A stretch of DNA of 64,000 nucleotides from Lysinibacillus sp. G4S2 (GCF_030348505.1 NZ_JAUCFJ010000002.1:3848001-3912000); one strand, 5' to 3'; numbered from the stretch's first letter, positions 47,201 through 57,953 are shown. The notes: generated by a model not told the origin, from the sequence alone. Numbers and translations are program-made.

Positions 47201-48472
47201 TTATGCTGAAGTTTTAGTGTCGCTACCTTCATCGAGTTCAGTGCCATCTTCAAGAAGCAATTTCGGTTTTTCTTTATCCGTAATTGTTTTTGCAGTAATG
47301 ATACATTTTTTCACGTCTTCACGTGAAGGTAATTCGTACATTACATCAAGCATTGTTGACTCAATAATTGAACGAAGACCGCGTGCACCTGTTTTACGTT
47401 CAATTGCTTCTTTTGCAATTTCAGCAAGGGCACCTTCATCAAACTCAAGCTCAACACCATCGAGTTCAAGCATTTTTTGATATTGCTTGGCAAGTGCATT
47501 TTTAGGCTCCGTTAAAATTTGTATAAGCGCAGCCTCGTTTAATTGCTCTAGACTCGCAAGTACTGGTAATCGACCAATGAATTCTGGTATTAAACCAAAT
47601 TTCAACAAATCCTCTGGAATCAACTTTGCCATAATTGAGCCTTCATCCGCATCGATTTTGCTTGGATCTGAACCAAAGCCAATTACTTTTTCACCCTGAC
47701 GGCGTTTAATAATGGATTCTATTCCATCAAACGCGCCACCAACAATGAATAAGATGTTTGTAGTATCGATTTGTAAAAATTCTTGGTGAGGATGCTTACG
47801 TCCGCCTTGTGGTGGGACACTCGCAACTGTTCCTTCTAAAATTTTAAGAAGGGCTTGTTGTACACCTTCACCAGAAACATCACGCGTAATAGATGGATTT
47901 TCAGATTTACGTGCAACTTTATCGATTTCATCAATATAGATGATTCCTTTTTCAGCACGCTCAATATCGTAATCTGCCGATTGAATTAATTTTAATAAAA
48001 TATTTTCAACGTCCTCACCTACATAGCCCGCTTCCGTTAGAGAAGTAGCATCCGCAATAGCAAAAGGAACGTTTAGTATACGCGCCAATGTTTGAGCTAA
48101 TAAAGTTTTACCGCTACCAGTTGGGCCGATTAACACAATGTTCGATTTTGCTAATTCTACATCATCAATTTTACTATTTGTATTAATGCGTTTGTAGTGA
48201 TTGTAAACCGCAACTGCTAAAGCTTTTTTAGCACGTTCTTGTCCAATTACATACTCATTTAAAATCGCTAAGATTTCTTTCGGTTTTGGAATATCTTGAA
48301 ATTCAATTTCCTCTTCAACGCCCAGCTCTTCTACAACGATTTCTGAACAAAGCTCGATACATTCATCACAAATATAAACACCAGGACCTGCAACTAATTT
48401 ACGCACCTGTTCTTGTGGCTTTCCACAGAATGAGCATTTTAAATTTCCTTTTTCATCATTAAATTTGAACAA
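47201..48472 (-). CDS. clpX: ATP-dependent Clp protease ATP-binding subunit ClpX
   Basis: ClpX unfolds tagged substrates for ClpP. The 423-residue protein starts with a C4 zinc-binding domain (CSFCGKPQ and CDECIELC, residues 14-40), then the AAA+ module: Walker [12 protein letters not shown] (about 117-127), Walker [10 protein letters not shown], pore loop GYVGEDVE and the C-terminal sensor 2 with [10 protein letters not shown]. The IGF-type loop for ClpP docking is IGFGSDP. It lies between tig and lonA as in Bacillus, with its own terminator. Confidence 0.98.
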   Translation of the reverse strand: MFKFNDEKGNLKCSFCGKPQEQVRKLVAGPGVYICDECIELCSEIVVEELGVEEEIEFQDIPKPKEILAILNEYVIGQERAKKALAVAVYNHYKRINTNSKIDDVELAKSNIVLIGPTGSGKTLLAQTLARILNVPFAIADATSLTEAGYVGEDVENILLKLIQSADYDIERAEKGIIYIDEIDKVARKSENPSITRDVSGEGVQQALLKILEGTVASVPPQGGRKHPHQEFLQIDTTNILFIVGGAFDGIESIIKRRQGEKVIGFGSDPSKIDADEGSIMAKLIPEDLLKFGLIPEFIGRLPVLASLEQLNEAALIQILTEPKNALAKQYQKMLELDGVELEFDEGALAEIAKEAIERKTGARGLRSIIESTMLDVMYELPSREDVKKCIITAKTITDKEKPKLLLEDGTELDEGSDTKTSA

Positions 48473-49205
48473 TATGTTTCACCCCTATTCAAGCAACAAT
48501 CTTACAAGATTATTGAATCTTTATCAAATAAATTGTCTGCACCCATTTACACCACAGCGTTTATGGTTCGAGATTTTAAAATATATTTACGACATGCATA
48601 GTGCGGAAACACTAATATTTACCGCAAAGCTACAATTATTTAACTCGACGAATTTACAATTATACCTTTTATTTCTAAGCATGTGTAACTCACTCGTTCT
48701 TCAGAAACTCGTAGCAACCAGAGAGCTTACGTCAAGCTCTTAAGTACAAGCGACAGCTACTCTAATGAGCAACTTGCATTTCTTTAAAATCTTTTACATT
48801 CGCCAGAGGCTTACTTCATTCAGCAAGAGGATGTATTTGCTATATAGTTTAAAACTTCAGAGCATTGTTTCTCGTTTGGAAGAGATCAGACATTTTTTAT
48901 CTTCATTCAGTAGATGTTTGGACATCCACTGAATGAAGATAAAAAACTAAGCTCTGCTCTGCTGAATGCTTTCAACTGATGTTTGGACACCCGCTGAAAA
49001 AGTTAAATTTAGCATCGTGTGAAAAGTCAAACAATACTATGTATAAGAGAATTGTAAAGGCTCTACTAATTCCTTCTTCAAAAAAGTACTTCCTTTGAGA
49101 GAATGCTTTTTGCGGTGAAAGTAGTCGTAACATCAATAATAATTAACTAATGTCGAACTAAACCTAAAGGGGAATCTAGCTTAACCTAAAGAAAAATATA
49201 TGTGA
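48473..49205. other. 733-base intergenic region between tig and clpX
   Basis: No credible gene seen on either strand. It contains the near-perfect palindrome at 48894-48948, a partial second copy of its middle (CAACTGATGTTTGGACACCC, about 48973-48992) and presumably the clpX promoter. Confidence 0.5.
48894..48948. repeat. near-perfect 54-bp palindrome (short form of the TTTATCTTCATTCAG family)
   Basis: TTTTTATCTTCATTCAGT, a mismatch, GATGT, then a TTGG loop and the full complement give a stem of about 24 bp. The arms equal the ends of the long copies at 5728-5828 and 22781-22878, so this seems to be an internally deleted copy. Confidence 0.8.
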
Positions 49206-49243
49206 TAAAACAAGGCACGGTTTAATGCCGTACCTTGTTTTCA
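49206..49243 (-). terminator. intrinsic terminator of tig
   Basis: AACAAGGTACGG pairs with CCGTGCCTTGTT over an 8-base loop, followed by T4 on the minus strand; A4 on the other side allows bidirectional use. Confidence 0.85.
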
Positions 49244-49269
49244 TTTATCTATCCAGTTACAAAAAAATC

Positions 49270-50559
49270 TTATTCAGTAATTTTAGCGTTTTCTACTAAA
49301 AATTCAACTGTTTTTTGAATTTTAATGTCATTTTCAAGAACCGCTGTACCGCCTAAAGCTCCTGTAATTTGCTCTTTAGTCATGTTGAATTGAGCAGTCA
49401 TTTTTTCTAATTCAGCATCGATATCAGCTTCAGTTGCTTCAATTTTTTCAGCTTCAGCAATTGCTTCAAGTGTTAAAGATACACGTACACGGCTTTCTGC
49501 TTCGTCTTTCATTTGTCCGCGTAAATCTTCTTCTGATTGACCTGAGAATTGATAGTAAAGGTCTAAGTTCATACCTTGCATTTGTAAACGTTGACCAAAT
49601 TCTTGTAACATACGATCAGTTTCAGAGTTAATCATACCAGCTGGTACTTCGAATTCTGCATTTTCAGCAGCTTTTTCTACTAACTCATCACGAAGAGTTG
49701 CATCTGATTCTGCTTGTTTTTGTGTAGCAGTTTGCTCTTTAATTTTAGCGCGTAAAGCTTCAACGCCTTCAACTTCTGGGTCTAATTCTTTAGCGAACTC
49801 GTCGTTTAATTCTGGAAGAACTTTTGTTTTAACTTCTTTTACAGTTACTTTGAAAGTAGCTTCTTTACCAGCTAATTCTGTTGCATGGTATTCTTCTGGG
49901 AAAGTAACAACTACGTCTTTTGATTCGCCAGTTTTAATACCTACAAGTTGCTCTTCAAAGCCAGGAATGAATGAACCTGAACCGATTTCTAGTGGATAGT
50001 CTTCACCTTTACCACCTTCAAATGCTTCTTCGCCTACGAAACCTTCAAAGTCGATCACTGCTGTATCGCCTTCTACGATTGCTTCGTCTTCTTTAATTTC
50101 AAGCTCAGCTTTACGAGCTAATTGGTCTTGAATTTGTGCTTCTACTTCTTCATCAGTAACTTCTACTGGAAGTTTCGTAACTTCTAAACCTTTATACTCA
50201 CCAAGTTTTGGCTCTGGTTTCACAGTTACTTGAGCAGTAAATGTGAAATCTTTACCATGTTCGAAGTTTTCAGTACCAGAAATTTCTGGGTAATCAACTG
50301 GCATAATTCCAGCTTCATCGATAGCTTTCGCATAAGAATCAGGAACGATGATTTCTAAAGCGTCTTGGTATAAAGATTCGATACCAAAGCGTTGCTCAAA
50401 CATTTTACGAGGCATTTTACCTTTACGGAAACCTGGTACGTTAATTTGTTTTACAACTTTTTTGAATGCTTGTTCCATTGCTGCGTCTACTTCTGCAGCT
50501 GGTACTTCAATTGTAAGAGTACCGATATTACCTTCTTGTTTTTCCCATTTTGCTGACAT
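49270..50559 (-). CDS. tig: trigger factor, ribosome-bound chaperone and prolyl isomerase
   Basis: Trigger factor binds L23 at the tunnel exit and shields nascent chains. The 429-residue protein has the ribosome-binding signature [17 protein letters not shown] (about 44-60), the FKBP-type PPIase domain (about 160-245, [19 protein letters not shown]) and the C-terminal helical arms. AGGTATTTATAC precedes the ATG. It is upstream of clpX as in Bacillus and ends in its own terminator. Confidence 0.98.
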   Translation of the reverse strand: MSAKWEKQEGNIGTLTIEVPAAEVDAAMEQAFKKVVKQINVPGFRKGKMPRKMFEQRFGIESLYQDALEIIVPDSYAKAIDEAGIMPVDYPEISGTENFEHGKDFTFTAQVTVKPEPKLGEYKGLEVTKLPVEVTDEEVEAQIQDQLARKAELEIKEDEAIVEGDTAVIDFEGFVGEEAFEGGKGEDYPLEIGSGSFIPGFEEQLVGIKTGESKDVVVTFPEEYHATELAGKEATFKVTVKEVKTKVLPELNDEFAKELDPEVEGVEALRAKIKEQTATQKQAESDATLRDELVEKAAENAEFEVPAGMINSETDRMLQEFGQRLQMQGMNLDLYYQFSGQSEEDLRGQMKDEAESRVRVSLTLEAIAEAEKIEATEADIDAELEKMTAQFNMTKEQITGALGGTAVLENDIKIQKTVEFLVENAKITE

Positions 50560-50671
50560 GTATAAATACCTCCAAATAAATAATCAAGTTTAAATGTTAG
50601 ACAATTCATTCGTAACTACGATTTTGACAACCATTTTAGTATAACATAGATGCGTATAGTTTCAACTTATT

Positions 50672-51661
50672 TCATACTTCATGTAGTTCCGTTAATTTTT
50701 CTAACATTTGTAAAAAGTCAATGATTTCATAGTCCATTTCCTGCACTTTCCCGAGCATCGATTGTACAAAGTCAATATAACTATAGGCAATATCATCGGC
50801 TTCGAACGGGTGCCATTCAAACGGATATGTCACAATGGCATGCTTTGCCATTAAATATTGTACCATTTCCAACGTCGATGGGTCTTGCTCTAATTTATTT
50901 TCAATTATTTTTTTCACTTCCCCATACTGAGGCAACTGATTTGGTAGTACTAAATTGATAGGATTAATAATCATTTTTTCGTTAAATTTTGAAACAGTAA
51001 TCTCAATTGATACTTCTTGTTCCACTAATAGTATTAGCGCTAAGCTCTGGATAAATGGATGGATCGTTGGACTTTCAATAATAGCTTTCAAATCTGTTTT
51101 TAATTGTCGTACATTCGTATCCATTAAGCGATGCAATCGAATAGATTGTTCGTTTGGTGTTAATGCACTAAACTTCGACAGTTCGTATTCTTGCTCTTCT
51201 AACAATCGCTGTGCATCCTCTTTTTTTTGGAGATTCTTAGCTACTTCTTGATTCAAGCTTCTCAAACGCTCAAATTTCTCAAGCTTTTCTAACGGAAGTG
51301 CATTTTCTTCAATCAATGCCGTAATAATCGACTCTACTTGATGAAATTCCTTTAGCTGCATACATACAGTAACATACAGTTCCATTACTTCCACATACAA
51401 TGTCGTTCCCATGGCAAGCAATTGCTCACAAACATTTTTGACTTTATCGTATGCCTTTAATTCATATAAAGCGAAAGCATAGGCACTTAAAGCTAATTCA
51501 TCTCCATCTTCATATAAAAATGCTTTTTCAAAGCTTGCCACAGCCTCTTCATATTGATAATTTTCCGCATACATATGTCCTTCACGTATTAATGTCTGAA
51601 CAGCACCAGGAAAAACAACAATATTGTCATGTTTTATAACATGCCTTTTTCGTTTTGTCAT
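50672..51661 (-). CDS. TPR-repeat protein (YsoA-like)
   Basis: The 329-residue protein has tetratricopeptide-like repeats near the N-terminus (LIREGHMYAENYQYEEAVAS, LSAYAFALYELKAYDKVKNV) and long helices after that, with no catalytic motif. B. subtilis ysoA, a TPR protein, sits in the same place next to tig; I assign similarity by position and repeat type. ATG at 51661 is chosen since AGAGGTG lies six bases upstream. Function unknown, probably protein-protein interaction in the cytosol. Confidence 0.75.
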   Translation of the reverse strand: MTKRKRHVIKHDNIVVFPGAVQTLIREGHMYAENYQYEEAVASFEKAFLYEDGDELALSAYAFALYELKAYDKVKNVCEQLLAMGTTLYVEVMELYVTVCMQLKEFHQVESIITALIEENALPLEKLEKFERLRSLNQEVAKNLQKKEDAQRLLEEQEYELSKFSALTPNEQSIRLHRLMDTNVRQLKTDLKAIIESPTIHPFIQSLALILLVEQEVSIEITVSKFNEKMIINPINLVLPNQLPQYGEVKKIIENKLEQDPSTLEMVQYLMAKHAIVTYPFEWHPFEADDIAYSYIDFVQSMLGKVQEMDYEIIDFLQMLEKLTELHEV

Positions 51662-51717
51662 TCCCCTCACCTCTTTACCACTATTTCATTTTATTAGATC
51701 AATCAAAATGCTTCCTA

Positions 51718-51783
51718 ATAGGTGTCCAACTCCACTTATATACATGGCATACGTTGTCATCCCCTACTTTTGGTGATGAGCCA
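51718..51783. repeat. right-end relic of the ISL3-like MITE
   Basis: GGTGTCCAACTCC, then ATACATGGCATACGTTGTCATC and CTTTTGGTGATGAGCC, match the right arm of the full elements with several changes. No left end is seen. Confidence 0.6.
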
Positions 51784-51887
51784 TTATATCCCACGTTTTG
51801 TAATAAATTGTATTATAATTAATAATATCTATCATTTATTACTCATCCCTTATTATAAGAACAATTTCTTCACAAGGAGTGGAATAT

Positions 51888-52355
51888 ATGCAATTAATGG
51901 ATACAGTCAGTGAATTCGATAGTCGCATCTCTCCTACGTTTGAGGCACTATCAATTAAAGTTATTTCATTTTCTACTGCGGACGGTCCCCATCAAAAGGA
52001 TTATCCAATTGAATTTGAAATACTCACACGCACCAAGATTGATTTGTACACACAAGAAGCGATTACACATATTATAAGTATCCAAGGTTACATCCCTGGT
52101 TCCATTTCCATCGGACACCAACATGAGTCACTTATTATTATTCCCCAAAGTGTACACATTGAATGCAACTACAAGCTTCTAAGTATCGACAAAAAAGATA
52201 TGCAACGCATCTTACAACACTCCCAGCCGAGTCTTCATTATAGTGAATGGCTAATCGATGTCATAAAAAATGCAAATATTATTGTAGAATTAAAAACCAA
52301 TCAAAATACCTTAACTGAATGGCCGCTCGGTATAAAGTCAGCCGTTATATTATAA
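51888..52355 (+). CDS. hypothetical protein, 155 residues
   Basis: I do not recognise the family. It has no signal or membrane segment; Ile/His-rich beta-type text runs throughout (FEALSIKVISFSTADGPH, YPIEFEILTRTKIDLYTQ, IIIPQSVHIECNYKLLSI). ATG at 51888 lies eight bases after AAGGAG; GTG at 51879 sits on that site. It is the first of two plus-strand genes between the tig region and the qox operon; about 370 bases separate it from the next gene. Confidence 0.65.
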   Translation: MQLMDTVSEFDSRISPTFEALSIKVISFSTADGPHQKDYPIEFEILTRTKIDLYTQEAITHIISIQGYIPGSISIGHQHESLIIIPQSVHIECNYKLLSIDKKDMQRILQHSQPSLHYSEWLIDVIKNANIIVELKTNQNTLTEWPLGIKSAVIL

Positions 52356-52729
52356 CTAGGACGAGACATACTTATATAGGTATGTCTTTTTATCTTCATT
52401 CAGCTGAAGACTCACACCACATACGGTGTGAAATGAACCCAGAGATGGTTTCCTTAATCAGTCTATCCATTTTTGTTGCTTGTCTATCATATCAACTTTC
52501 TCTTGATTCTGGAATTCCCATTCTGAATATACTCCTATATCACTAGAAAACTTTGCAAATCAACACATTTACCGATGAAGCGCTATAATAAAAAGACCTA
52601 GCTCAATATAAGCATTTCTACTATGCCAGCTCATTGTTGTTATAAAAGTAATTACAATGACAAGTGATCTATAAGGAACAGAAAAAAATACTCTTATAGA
52701 GAATTAACTTAACTTCGGAGGAATTACAT
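52356..52729. other. intergenic region with a repeat relic
   Basis: Near 52387 TTTTATCTTCATTCAGCTGAAG resembles the left end of the palindromic repeat family, followed by CACCACATACGGTGTG, a short inverted repeat. No credible gene was seen. The rest is AT-rich upstream sequence of the DUF2785 gene. Confidence 0.45.
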
Positions 52730-53572
52730 ATGAATATCAAAAATGCTTTACAATCATTTTCAACTATGACACACTCAGCGCGCCAACAATTTTTGTTACA
52801 AGAGGGCGATTGGTTGCTACAAGAAATGTTAACGCACATCGGTTCACCAGATGCAGAATTACGAGACCAATTAATTTATCGCACTTTTATTGATTTACTC
52901 AGTGACAATTTACTAAGCAACCAACAGCTTCAATATTTATTTGATACAGCAACAGGTGACGATTTTTTATACGGAAACATAGGTGAAGAAATGACAGATC
53001 ATGTCTTTAAACGTTCATTTTCAGCTTTACTTGTAGCAAATCTTCTTGCAAAGGATGCCGAACTACTAATCTTAAATGATGAGCGCCTACAAATTTTCTT
53101 TCAAAAGATTGGTCGTTATTTATTATTGGAAAAAGATACAAGAGGTCTTGTTCAAGACAAGGGTTGGGCGCATAGTATTGCACATGGTGCCGATTTAGCA
53201 GCTATGACGATTAAACACCCTAAGTTTGATTTACAGCATGCACCTTCAATTTTGCATGCATTGAAACTTGTTTCTTGGAAAGGTACTGTCTTTGTCAACG
53301 ACGAAGAGGAACGCTTAGTTAATATAGTTGAAGCGTTATTGGCTTGTGACTACTCCGAGGAAGCATTAATAGAATTTATCGAGCAAGTATTTGATAAATT
53401 TGAAATTCATTTAATGACACAAGGCTATAACGAATCATTTTTTAGTGGACGTACAAGCACACTAAATTTAATGAAAACATTGTATTTCGCCTTAAAAATG
53501 AATAACCTAGCCCCAAAACTTCAAAATACCATCTATGGACAAGTAGCAAAATGGCTAAAGCTCGGAGCGTAA
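52730..53572 (+). CDS. DUF2785 domain-containing protein
   Basis: The 280-residue, largely helical protein contains the DUF2785 hallmarks: YRTFIDLLSDNLLS near residue 45 and DKGWAHSIAHGADLAAMTI (about 143-161). No enzymatic activity is known for the family. CGGAGGAA lies before the ATG and an intrinsic terminator follows, so it is a single-gene unit. No membrane or export signal is seen. Confidence 0.88.
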   Translation: MNIKNALQSFSTMTHSARQQFLLQEGDWLLQEMLTHIGSPDAELRDQLIYRTFIDLLSDNLLSNQQLQYLFDTATGDDFLYGNIGEEMTDHVFKRSFSALLVANLLAKDAELLILNDERLQIFFQKIGRYLLLEKDTRGLVQDKGWAHSIAHGADLAAMTIKHPKFDLQHAPSILHALKLVSWKGTVFVNDEEERLVNIVEALLACDYSEEALIEFIEQVFDKFEIHLMTQGYNESFFSGRTSTLNLMKTLYFALKMNNLAPKLQNTIYGQVAKWLKLGA

Positions 53573-53628
53573 AAATTCGTATTCTCTCTTCTTAGAACTT
53601 CTATTTTCGTCCTCACAACCTAAATTCA

Positions 53629-53661
53629 GCAAACTAGGAATATTCTTAGTTTGCTATTTTT
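53629..53661 (+). terminator. intrinsic terminator of the DUF2785 gene
   Basis: GCAAACTA and TTAGTTTGC enclose GGAATATTC and lead into TATTTTTAC on the plus strand. Confidence 0.75.
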
Positions 53662-53919
53662 ACTTCGAGACACTTTTTTACTTTTCAGAAAAAACATAAT
53701 TAATCCAACTTATGGAATTGCGTAATTATATTAACATAATTAATATCAGTTTCCATAATCATCCTTCCCATTCGTTCCTAACATTGAGAATTCATCCTGA
53801 TATATCCTTTTTATCACTTTTTATTGCTTTTCATCTACTCTTTTTTTTAAAAAAACGCAACAAAAAAGTATTCAATACCTTAAACTGACGCCGATTTTAT
53901 TACAAATTGACGTCTAAAA

Positions 53920-53939
53920 TGTGAAATGATATTTTCACA
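53920..53939. promoter_or_regulatory. candidate operator palindrome upstream of qoxA
   Basis: TGTGAAA and TTTCACA form a perfect 7-6-7 inverted repeat about 470 bases before qoxA. It recalls Rex (TTGTGA-N6-TCACAA) and Fnr half-sites, but the spacing between TGTGA and TCACA is 10, too long for either. It could also be a weak hairpin. Confidence 0.3.
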
Positions 53940-54227
53940 AAAAAAACTGTTTACTTAGTTAAAGATGATAAACTCAGTATTTTCAACGTTTTAACAGTGT
54001 TTATTTTATAAAACATAATAATACCAATATTGAAATAACGTTTTTTGTTCAAAAAATGTTCATATTCATCCCCTGTTTGCTATTAATTCAATAACAAAAT
54101 AATTTTTTTTCTTTCAAACGAGGCGTATAATCACTGTTGCAAACAACGACATTTGTTCTGTCGATTTATGACACATTGTCTACAAATCGATTACACAGAT
54201 TAATAACTTTGCGAACGCTTGCACTAG

Positions 54228-54300
54228 ACCAATCAAATACTAGATTCAATGTTTCATATTGAACCATACCATTGTAAGCATTTCTTATTATTTGATTGGT
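54228..54300 (+). promoter_or_regulatory. structured leader candidate upstream of qoxA
   Basis: ACCAATCAAATA (54228-54239) and TATTTGATTGGT (54289-54300) are a perfect 12-bp inverted repeat enclosing 49 bases, which contain a further TTCAAT/ATTGAA hairpin. It lies 106 bases before qoxA. A 5' UTR structure or large operator is possible. I know of no named family that fits. Confidence 0.4.
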
Positions 54301-54406
54301 ACGACACTTAAAAGAGGTGACCTTATTTACCCACTATTTATAAATTCGAATCTATACTCAAACACATGAAATTTATGAATAGCCGTTTTATAGAAAGGAG
54401 ACAAAC

Positions 54407-55381
54407 ATGAAGAAAAAGTTAAGCTTAATGTTTTTAGCATTTGGTGTGTTAGCAATTCTTACTGGCTGTGAGCCGCTAACAGTCTTTGATACAAAGGGTC
54501 CGAATGCCAAAACATTATCAGACACAATTATTTTATCCATTATTACAATGGCCTTTATATTACTAGTCGTGTACGTGCTTTTAGTAGTTATGCTAACTAA
54601 ATACCGTGCTTCAAAAACACCTGCCGATTATGAGCCTCCTCACGAAGAGGGTAGTCATCTACTTGAAATAATATGGACAGTTATTCCAATTATCATCGTA
54701 GCATTCTTAGCAGTTGTTACAGTAAAAACAACAAGTACAGTTGAGTCTCAACCTGAAGGTTATGACAATAAAGAACCACTTGTGATTTATGCATCATCCT
54801 CTAACTGGAAATGGCACTTTAGCTATCCAGAGCAAGGGATCGAAACTGTGAACTATGTTAATATGCCTACCGACCGTCCAATTGAGTTCAAACTTTACTC
54901 ATTCGGACCAATCACAAGTTTTTGGATTCCTCAGTTAGCTGGTCAAAAATATGCGATGAGTGACATGGTAAACACTATTCACCTTGCAGCAGATGACGTT
55001 GGCTCATTCATGGGTCGTAACTCTAACTTCAGCGGTCGTGGTTTTGCTGAAATGGAATTTGAAGCGCAAACGATGACACAAGAAGACTTCGATAAATGGG
55101 TTGCCGATGTAAAGGCAAACGAAAAACCATTAACAGAAGAAAAATTTGATGAGCTATTAGCTGCTGAACATGTTGGTCGTTCAAGCTATTCATCTACACA
55201 TTTAGAATTTAGACCTGCTCCTATGGAACACGGTGACATGAAAATGGATGACATGGATCATAGTGACATGGACATGTCTAAAGATGAAATGGATCATTCT
55301 AAAATGAACCAAGAGGATCACTCTAAAATGAATCATGAGGATCATTCACAAGAAAAGTCTGAAGAAACAAATTCACATTAA
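54407..55381 (+). CDS. qoxA: aa3-type quinol oxidase subunit II (lipoprotein)
   Basis: QoxA is the subunit II of the menaquinol oxidase that pumps protons. The 324-residue protein begins with a lipoprotein signal (LTGC, Cys at about residue 21), VFDTKGPNAKTLSDTIILS, two membrane helices, the WTVIPIIIV motif, and the cupredoxin domain with WKWHFSYPEQGIETVNYVNM and STHLEFRP. CuA cysteines are absent, as for quinol oxidases. The last 50 residues are rich in Met, His and Asp (DMDHSDMDMSKDEMDHSKMN), unlike B. subtilis QoxA, and may bind copper. AAAGGAG precedes the ATG. Confidence 0.94.
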   Translation: MKKKLSLMFLAFGVLAILTGCEPLTVFDTKGPNAKTLSDTIILSIITMAFILLVVYVLLVVMLTKYRASKTPADYEPPHEEGSHLLEIIWTVIPIIIVAFLAVVTVKTTSTVESQPEGYDNKEPLVIYASSSNWKWHFSYPEQGIETVNYVNMPTDRPIEFKLYSFGPITSFWIPQLAGQKYAMSDMVNTIHLAADDVGSFMGRNSNFSGRGFAEMEFEAQTMTQEDFDKWVADVKANEKPLTEEKFDELLAAEHVGRSSYSSTHLEFRPAPMEHGDMKMDDMDHSDMDMSKDEMDHSKMNQEDHSKMNHEDHSQEKSEETNSH

Positions 55382-55408
55382 TTTTTAAACATGAAAGGAG
55401 CGCATCCA

Positions 55409-57352
55409 ATGAGCATGGAAGAAATTTTCCATCCACTGAAAGAACCGATGATTATGGGGGCAGCTATTAGTATCATAGTTGGAGCAGTGGTTATCGCAGT
55501 TGGCCTTACTTATTTCAAAAAATGGGGCTACTTCTACAAAAACTGGCTATCAACTGTTGACCATAAAAAAATCGGTATTATGTATATCGCCACAGCACTT
55601 TTGATGCTATTCCGCGGTGGTATCGATGCATTGTTAATGCGTGCACAAACTGCAGTTCCTGATAATGGACTTCTTGATGCACAACACTATAATGAGATTT
55701 TTACAACACATGGTATAATCATGATTTTATTCATGGCAATGCCATTCGTAATTGGTTTAATGAACATTGTTATCCCACTACAAATTGGTGCACGTGACGT
55801 TGCCTTCCCACGTCTGAATGCAGTCAGCTTCTGGTTATTTGCTGCTGGTTGCGGTTTACTAAACCTATCATTTATCATTGGTGGTTCACCAGATACTGGT
55901 TGGACAGCCTACTTCCCACTAGCAGGGACAGAATTTAGTCCAACTGTTGGGAACAACTACTATTCTTTAGCTTTACAATTATCAGGGATTGGTACGCTAC
56001 TGACTGGTGTTAACTTCATCACGACAATCATTAAAATGCGTGCACCTGGTATGACATTAATGAAAATGCCAATGTTTAGTTGGTCAATTTTAATTACAAA
56101 CGTTATTATCGTATTCGCTTTCCCAGTATTAACTGTAGCGCTTGCATTAATGATGTTTGACCGTCAATTCGGTACACAATTCTTTGCAATGCAAAATGGT
56201 GGTATGGACATGCTTTGGGCCAACCTATTCTGGGTTTGGGGACATCCTGAGGTTTATATCGTTATCCTACCTGCATTCGGTATTTTCTCAGAAATCATTG
56301 CGACATTTGCACGTAAAAACTTATACGGCTATAAATCAATGGTTATGAGTATGGTTGTTATTTCGTTACTATCATTCTTAGTATGGGCCCACCACTTCTA
56401 TACAATGGGTCACGGCGTTATGGTAAACAGCTTCTTCTCTATTACAACAATGGCGATCGCTGTTCCGACAGGGGTTAAAATATTTAACTGGCTGCTCACA
56501 ATGAGGCACGGTAAAATACAATTTACAACCCCTATGCTTTATGCACTTGGTTTTATTCCAATCTTCACAATTGGTGGGGTAACAGGGGTAATGCTAGCAA
56601 TGTCTAGTGCGGACTATCAATATCATAATACGATGTTCTTAGTTGCCCACTTCCACTATGTATTAATTCCAGGTACAGTATTCGGTGTACTTGCAGGTTA
56701 CCACTACTGGTGGCCAAAAATGTTCGGTTTCCGATTAAACGAAAAACTAGGGAAAATTGCTTTCTGGTTTATCGCAATTAGCTTCAACGTAGCTTTCTTC
56801 CCTCTATTTATTTTAGGTTTAGATGGTTACGCTCGTCGTATGTACACTTACTCTGCTTCAACTGGATATGGTCCATTGAGCATGGTATCGTTCATCGGAG
56901 CAATTGGTCTTGCTGTCGGCTTCGCGTTAATCGTATACAACATTTACTACAGCTGGAAACATATGCCTCGTAATGAAAAAGCAGATGTTTGGGATGGTCG
57001 TACGTTAGAATGGGCTACTCATTCTCCAGTACCTGAATACAACTTTGCAGTAGTTCCGACTGTTTCACGTTTAGACGAATACTGGTTCGCTAAAAAAGAA
57101 GGTCGCGATATTACAGCAGGTAAGATCGAAAAAATTCATATGCCTAACAACACTGGCGCACCTTTCTGGATGAGTGGATTCTTCTTCCTTGCAGCATTTT
57201 TCGCTGTATTTAGTTTATGGACTCCAGCCATCATTAGTATGCTATGTGTATTTGGCTTTATGATACATCGTTCATTTGAAAAAGATCATGGTCGTTACAT
57301 TTCAGTTGAAGAAGTTATGGCAACTGAAAAAAGCTTGAGAGGTGATAAATAA
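55409..57352 (+). CDS. qoxB: aa3-type quinol oxidase subunit I
   Basis: QoxB carries haem a, haem a3 and CuB and reduces oxygen. The 647-residue protein has about 14-15 membrane helices; the haem a ligand region is [15 protein letters not shown], the CuB/Tyr cross-link region is [13 protein letters not shown] (about 280), followed by the His pair WAHHFYTMG and the haem ligands in [14 protein letters not shown] at 55409 lies eight bases after AAAGGAG; the upstream ATG at 55391 overlaps that site. It is the second gene of qoxABCD. Confidence 0.97.
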   Translation: MSMEEIFHPLKEPMIMGAAISIIVGAVVIAVGLTYFKKWGYFYKNWLSTVDHKKIGIMYIATALLMLFRGGIDALLMRAQTAVPDNGLLDAQHYNEIFTTHGIIMILFMAMPFVIGLMNIVIPLQIGARDVAFPRLNAVSFWLFAAGCGLLNLSFIIGGSPDTGWTAYFPLAGTEFSPTVGNNYYSLALQLSGIGTLLTGVNFITTIIKMRAPGMTLMKMPMFSWSILITNVIIVFAFPVLTVALALMMFDRQFGTQFFAMQNGGMDMLWANLFWVWGHPEVYIVILPAFGIFSEIIATFARKNLYGYKSMVMSMVVISLLSFLVWAHHFYTMGHGVMVNSFFSITTMAIAVPTGVKIFNWLLTMRHGKIQFTTPMLYALGFIPIFTIGGVTGVMLAMSSADYQYHNTMFLVAHFHYVLIPGTVFGVLAGYHYWWPKMFGFRLNEKLGKIAFWFIAISFNVAFFPLFILGLDGYARRMYTYSASTGYGPLSMVSFIGAIGLAVGFALIVYNIYYSWKHMPRNEKADVWDGRTLEWATHSPVPEYNFAVVPTVSRLDEYWFAKKEGRDITAGKIEKIHMPNNTGAPFWMSGFFFLAAFFAVFSLWTPAIISMLCVFGFMIHRSFEKDHGRYISVEEVMATEKSLRGDK

Positions 57353-57353
57353 A

Positions 57354-57953
57354 ATGAAAATCGATTCTTCACTTCCATTAGAATATAGTACAGAGGAAAA
57401 TCGCCTGAAAATCTTTGGTTTCTGGATTTTCCTTGGTGCCGAAATCATGTTATTCGCCACACTATTTACAGTGTATTTCACACTTCATACACGTACAGGT
57501 AGTGGCCCGAATGGCGCTGAAATTTTTGAATTAACACCAGTATTATGGGAAACATTCTTATTATTAACAAGTAGTTTCACAATTGGCCTTGGTGTTCATG
57601 CAATGCGCCTTGGCAATAAAAAAGCGATGATGACATTTTTCATCATCACGCTTATATTAGGTCTTGGCTTCTTAGGTATTGAGATTGATGAGTTTGTCAC
57701 TTATGTTCAGGAAGGTGCTACAATTCAAACTAGCGCATTCTTATCAGCATTAATGACTTTACTTGGTACGCACGGTGCCCACGTAACATTCGGTTTCTTC
57801 TGGGGCGTTGCAATTTTAATCCAAGTAGCAAAACGTGGTTTAAACCCACAAACGGCTAACAAAGCGTTTATCTTCTCACTGTACTGGCACTTCCTAGACG
57901 TTGTTTGGATTTTCATCTTCAGCTTCGTCTACTTGAAAGGACTGATTAGCTGA
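57354..57953 (+). CDS. qoxC: aa3-type quinol oxidase subunit III
   Basis: The 199-residue membrane protein has five helices with the subunit III signatures FGFWIFLGAEIMLFATLF near the N-terminus, THGAHVTFGFFWG and the C-terminal YWHFLDVVWIFIFSFVYL. ATG at 57354 follows GAGAGGTGAT and lies just after the qoxB stop; GTG at 57342 is part of that region. Its stop overlaps the qoxD start by one base. Confidence 0.96.
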   Translation: MKIDSSLPLEYSTEENRLKIFGFWIFLGAEIMLFATLFTVYFTLHTRTGSGPNGAEIFELTPVLWETFLLLTSSFTIGLGVHAMRLGNKKAMMTFFIITLILGLGFLGIEIDEFVTYVQEGATIQTSAFLSALMTLLGTHGAHVTFGFFWGVAILIQVAKRGLNPQTANKAFIFSLYWHFLDVVWIFIFSFVYLKGLIS

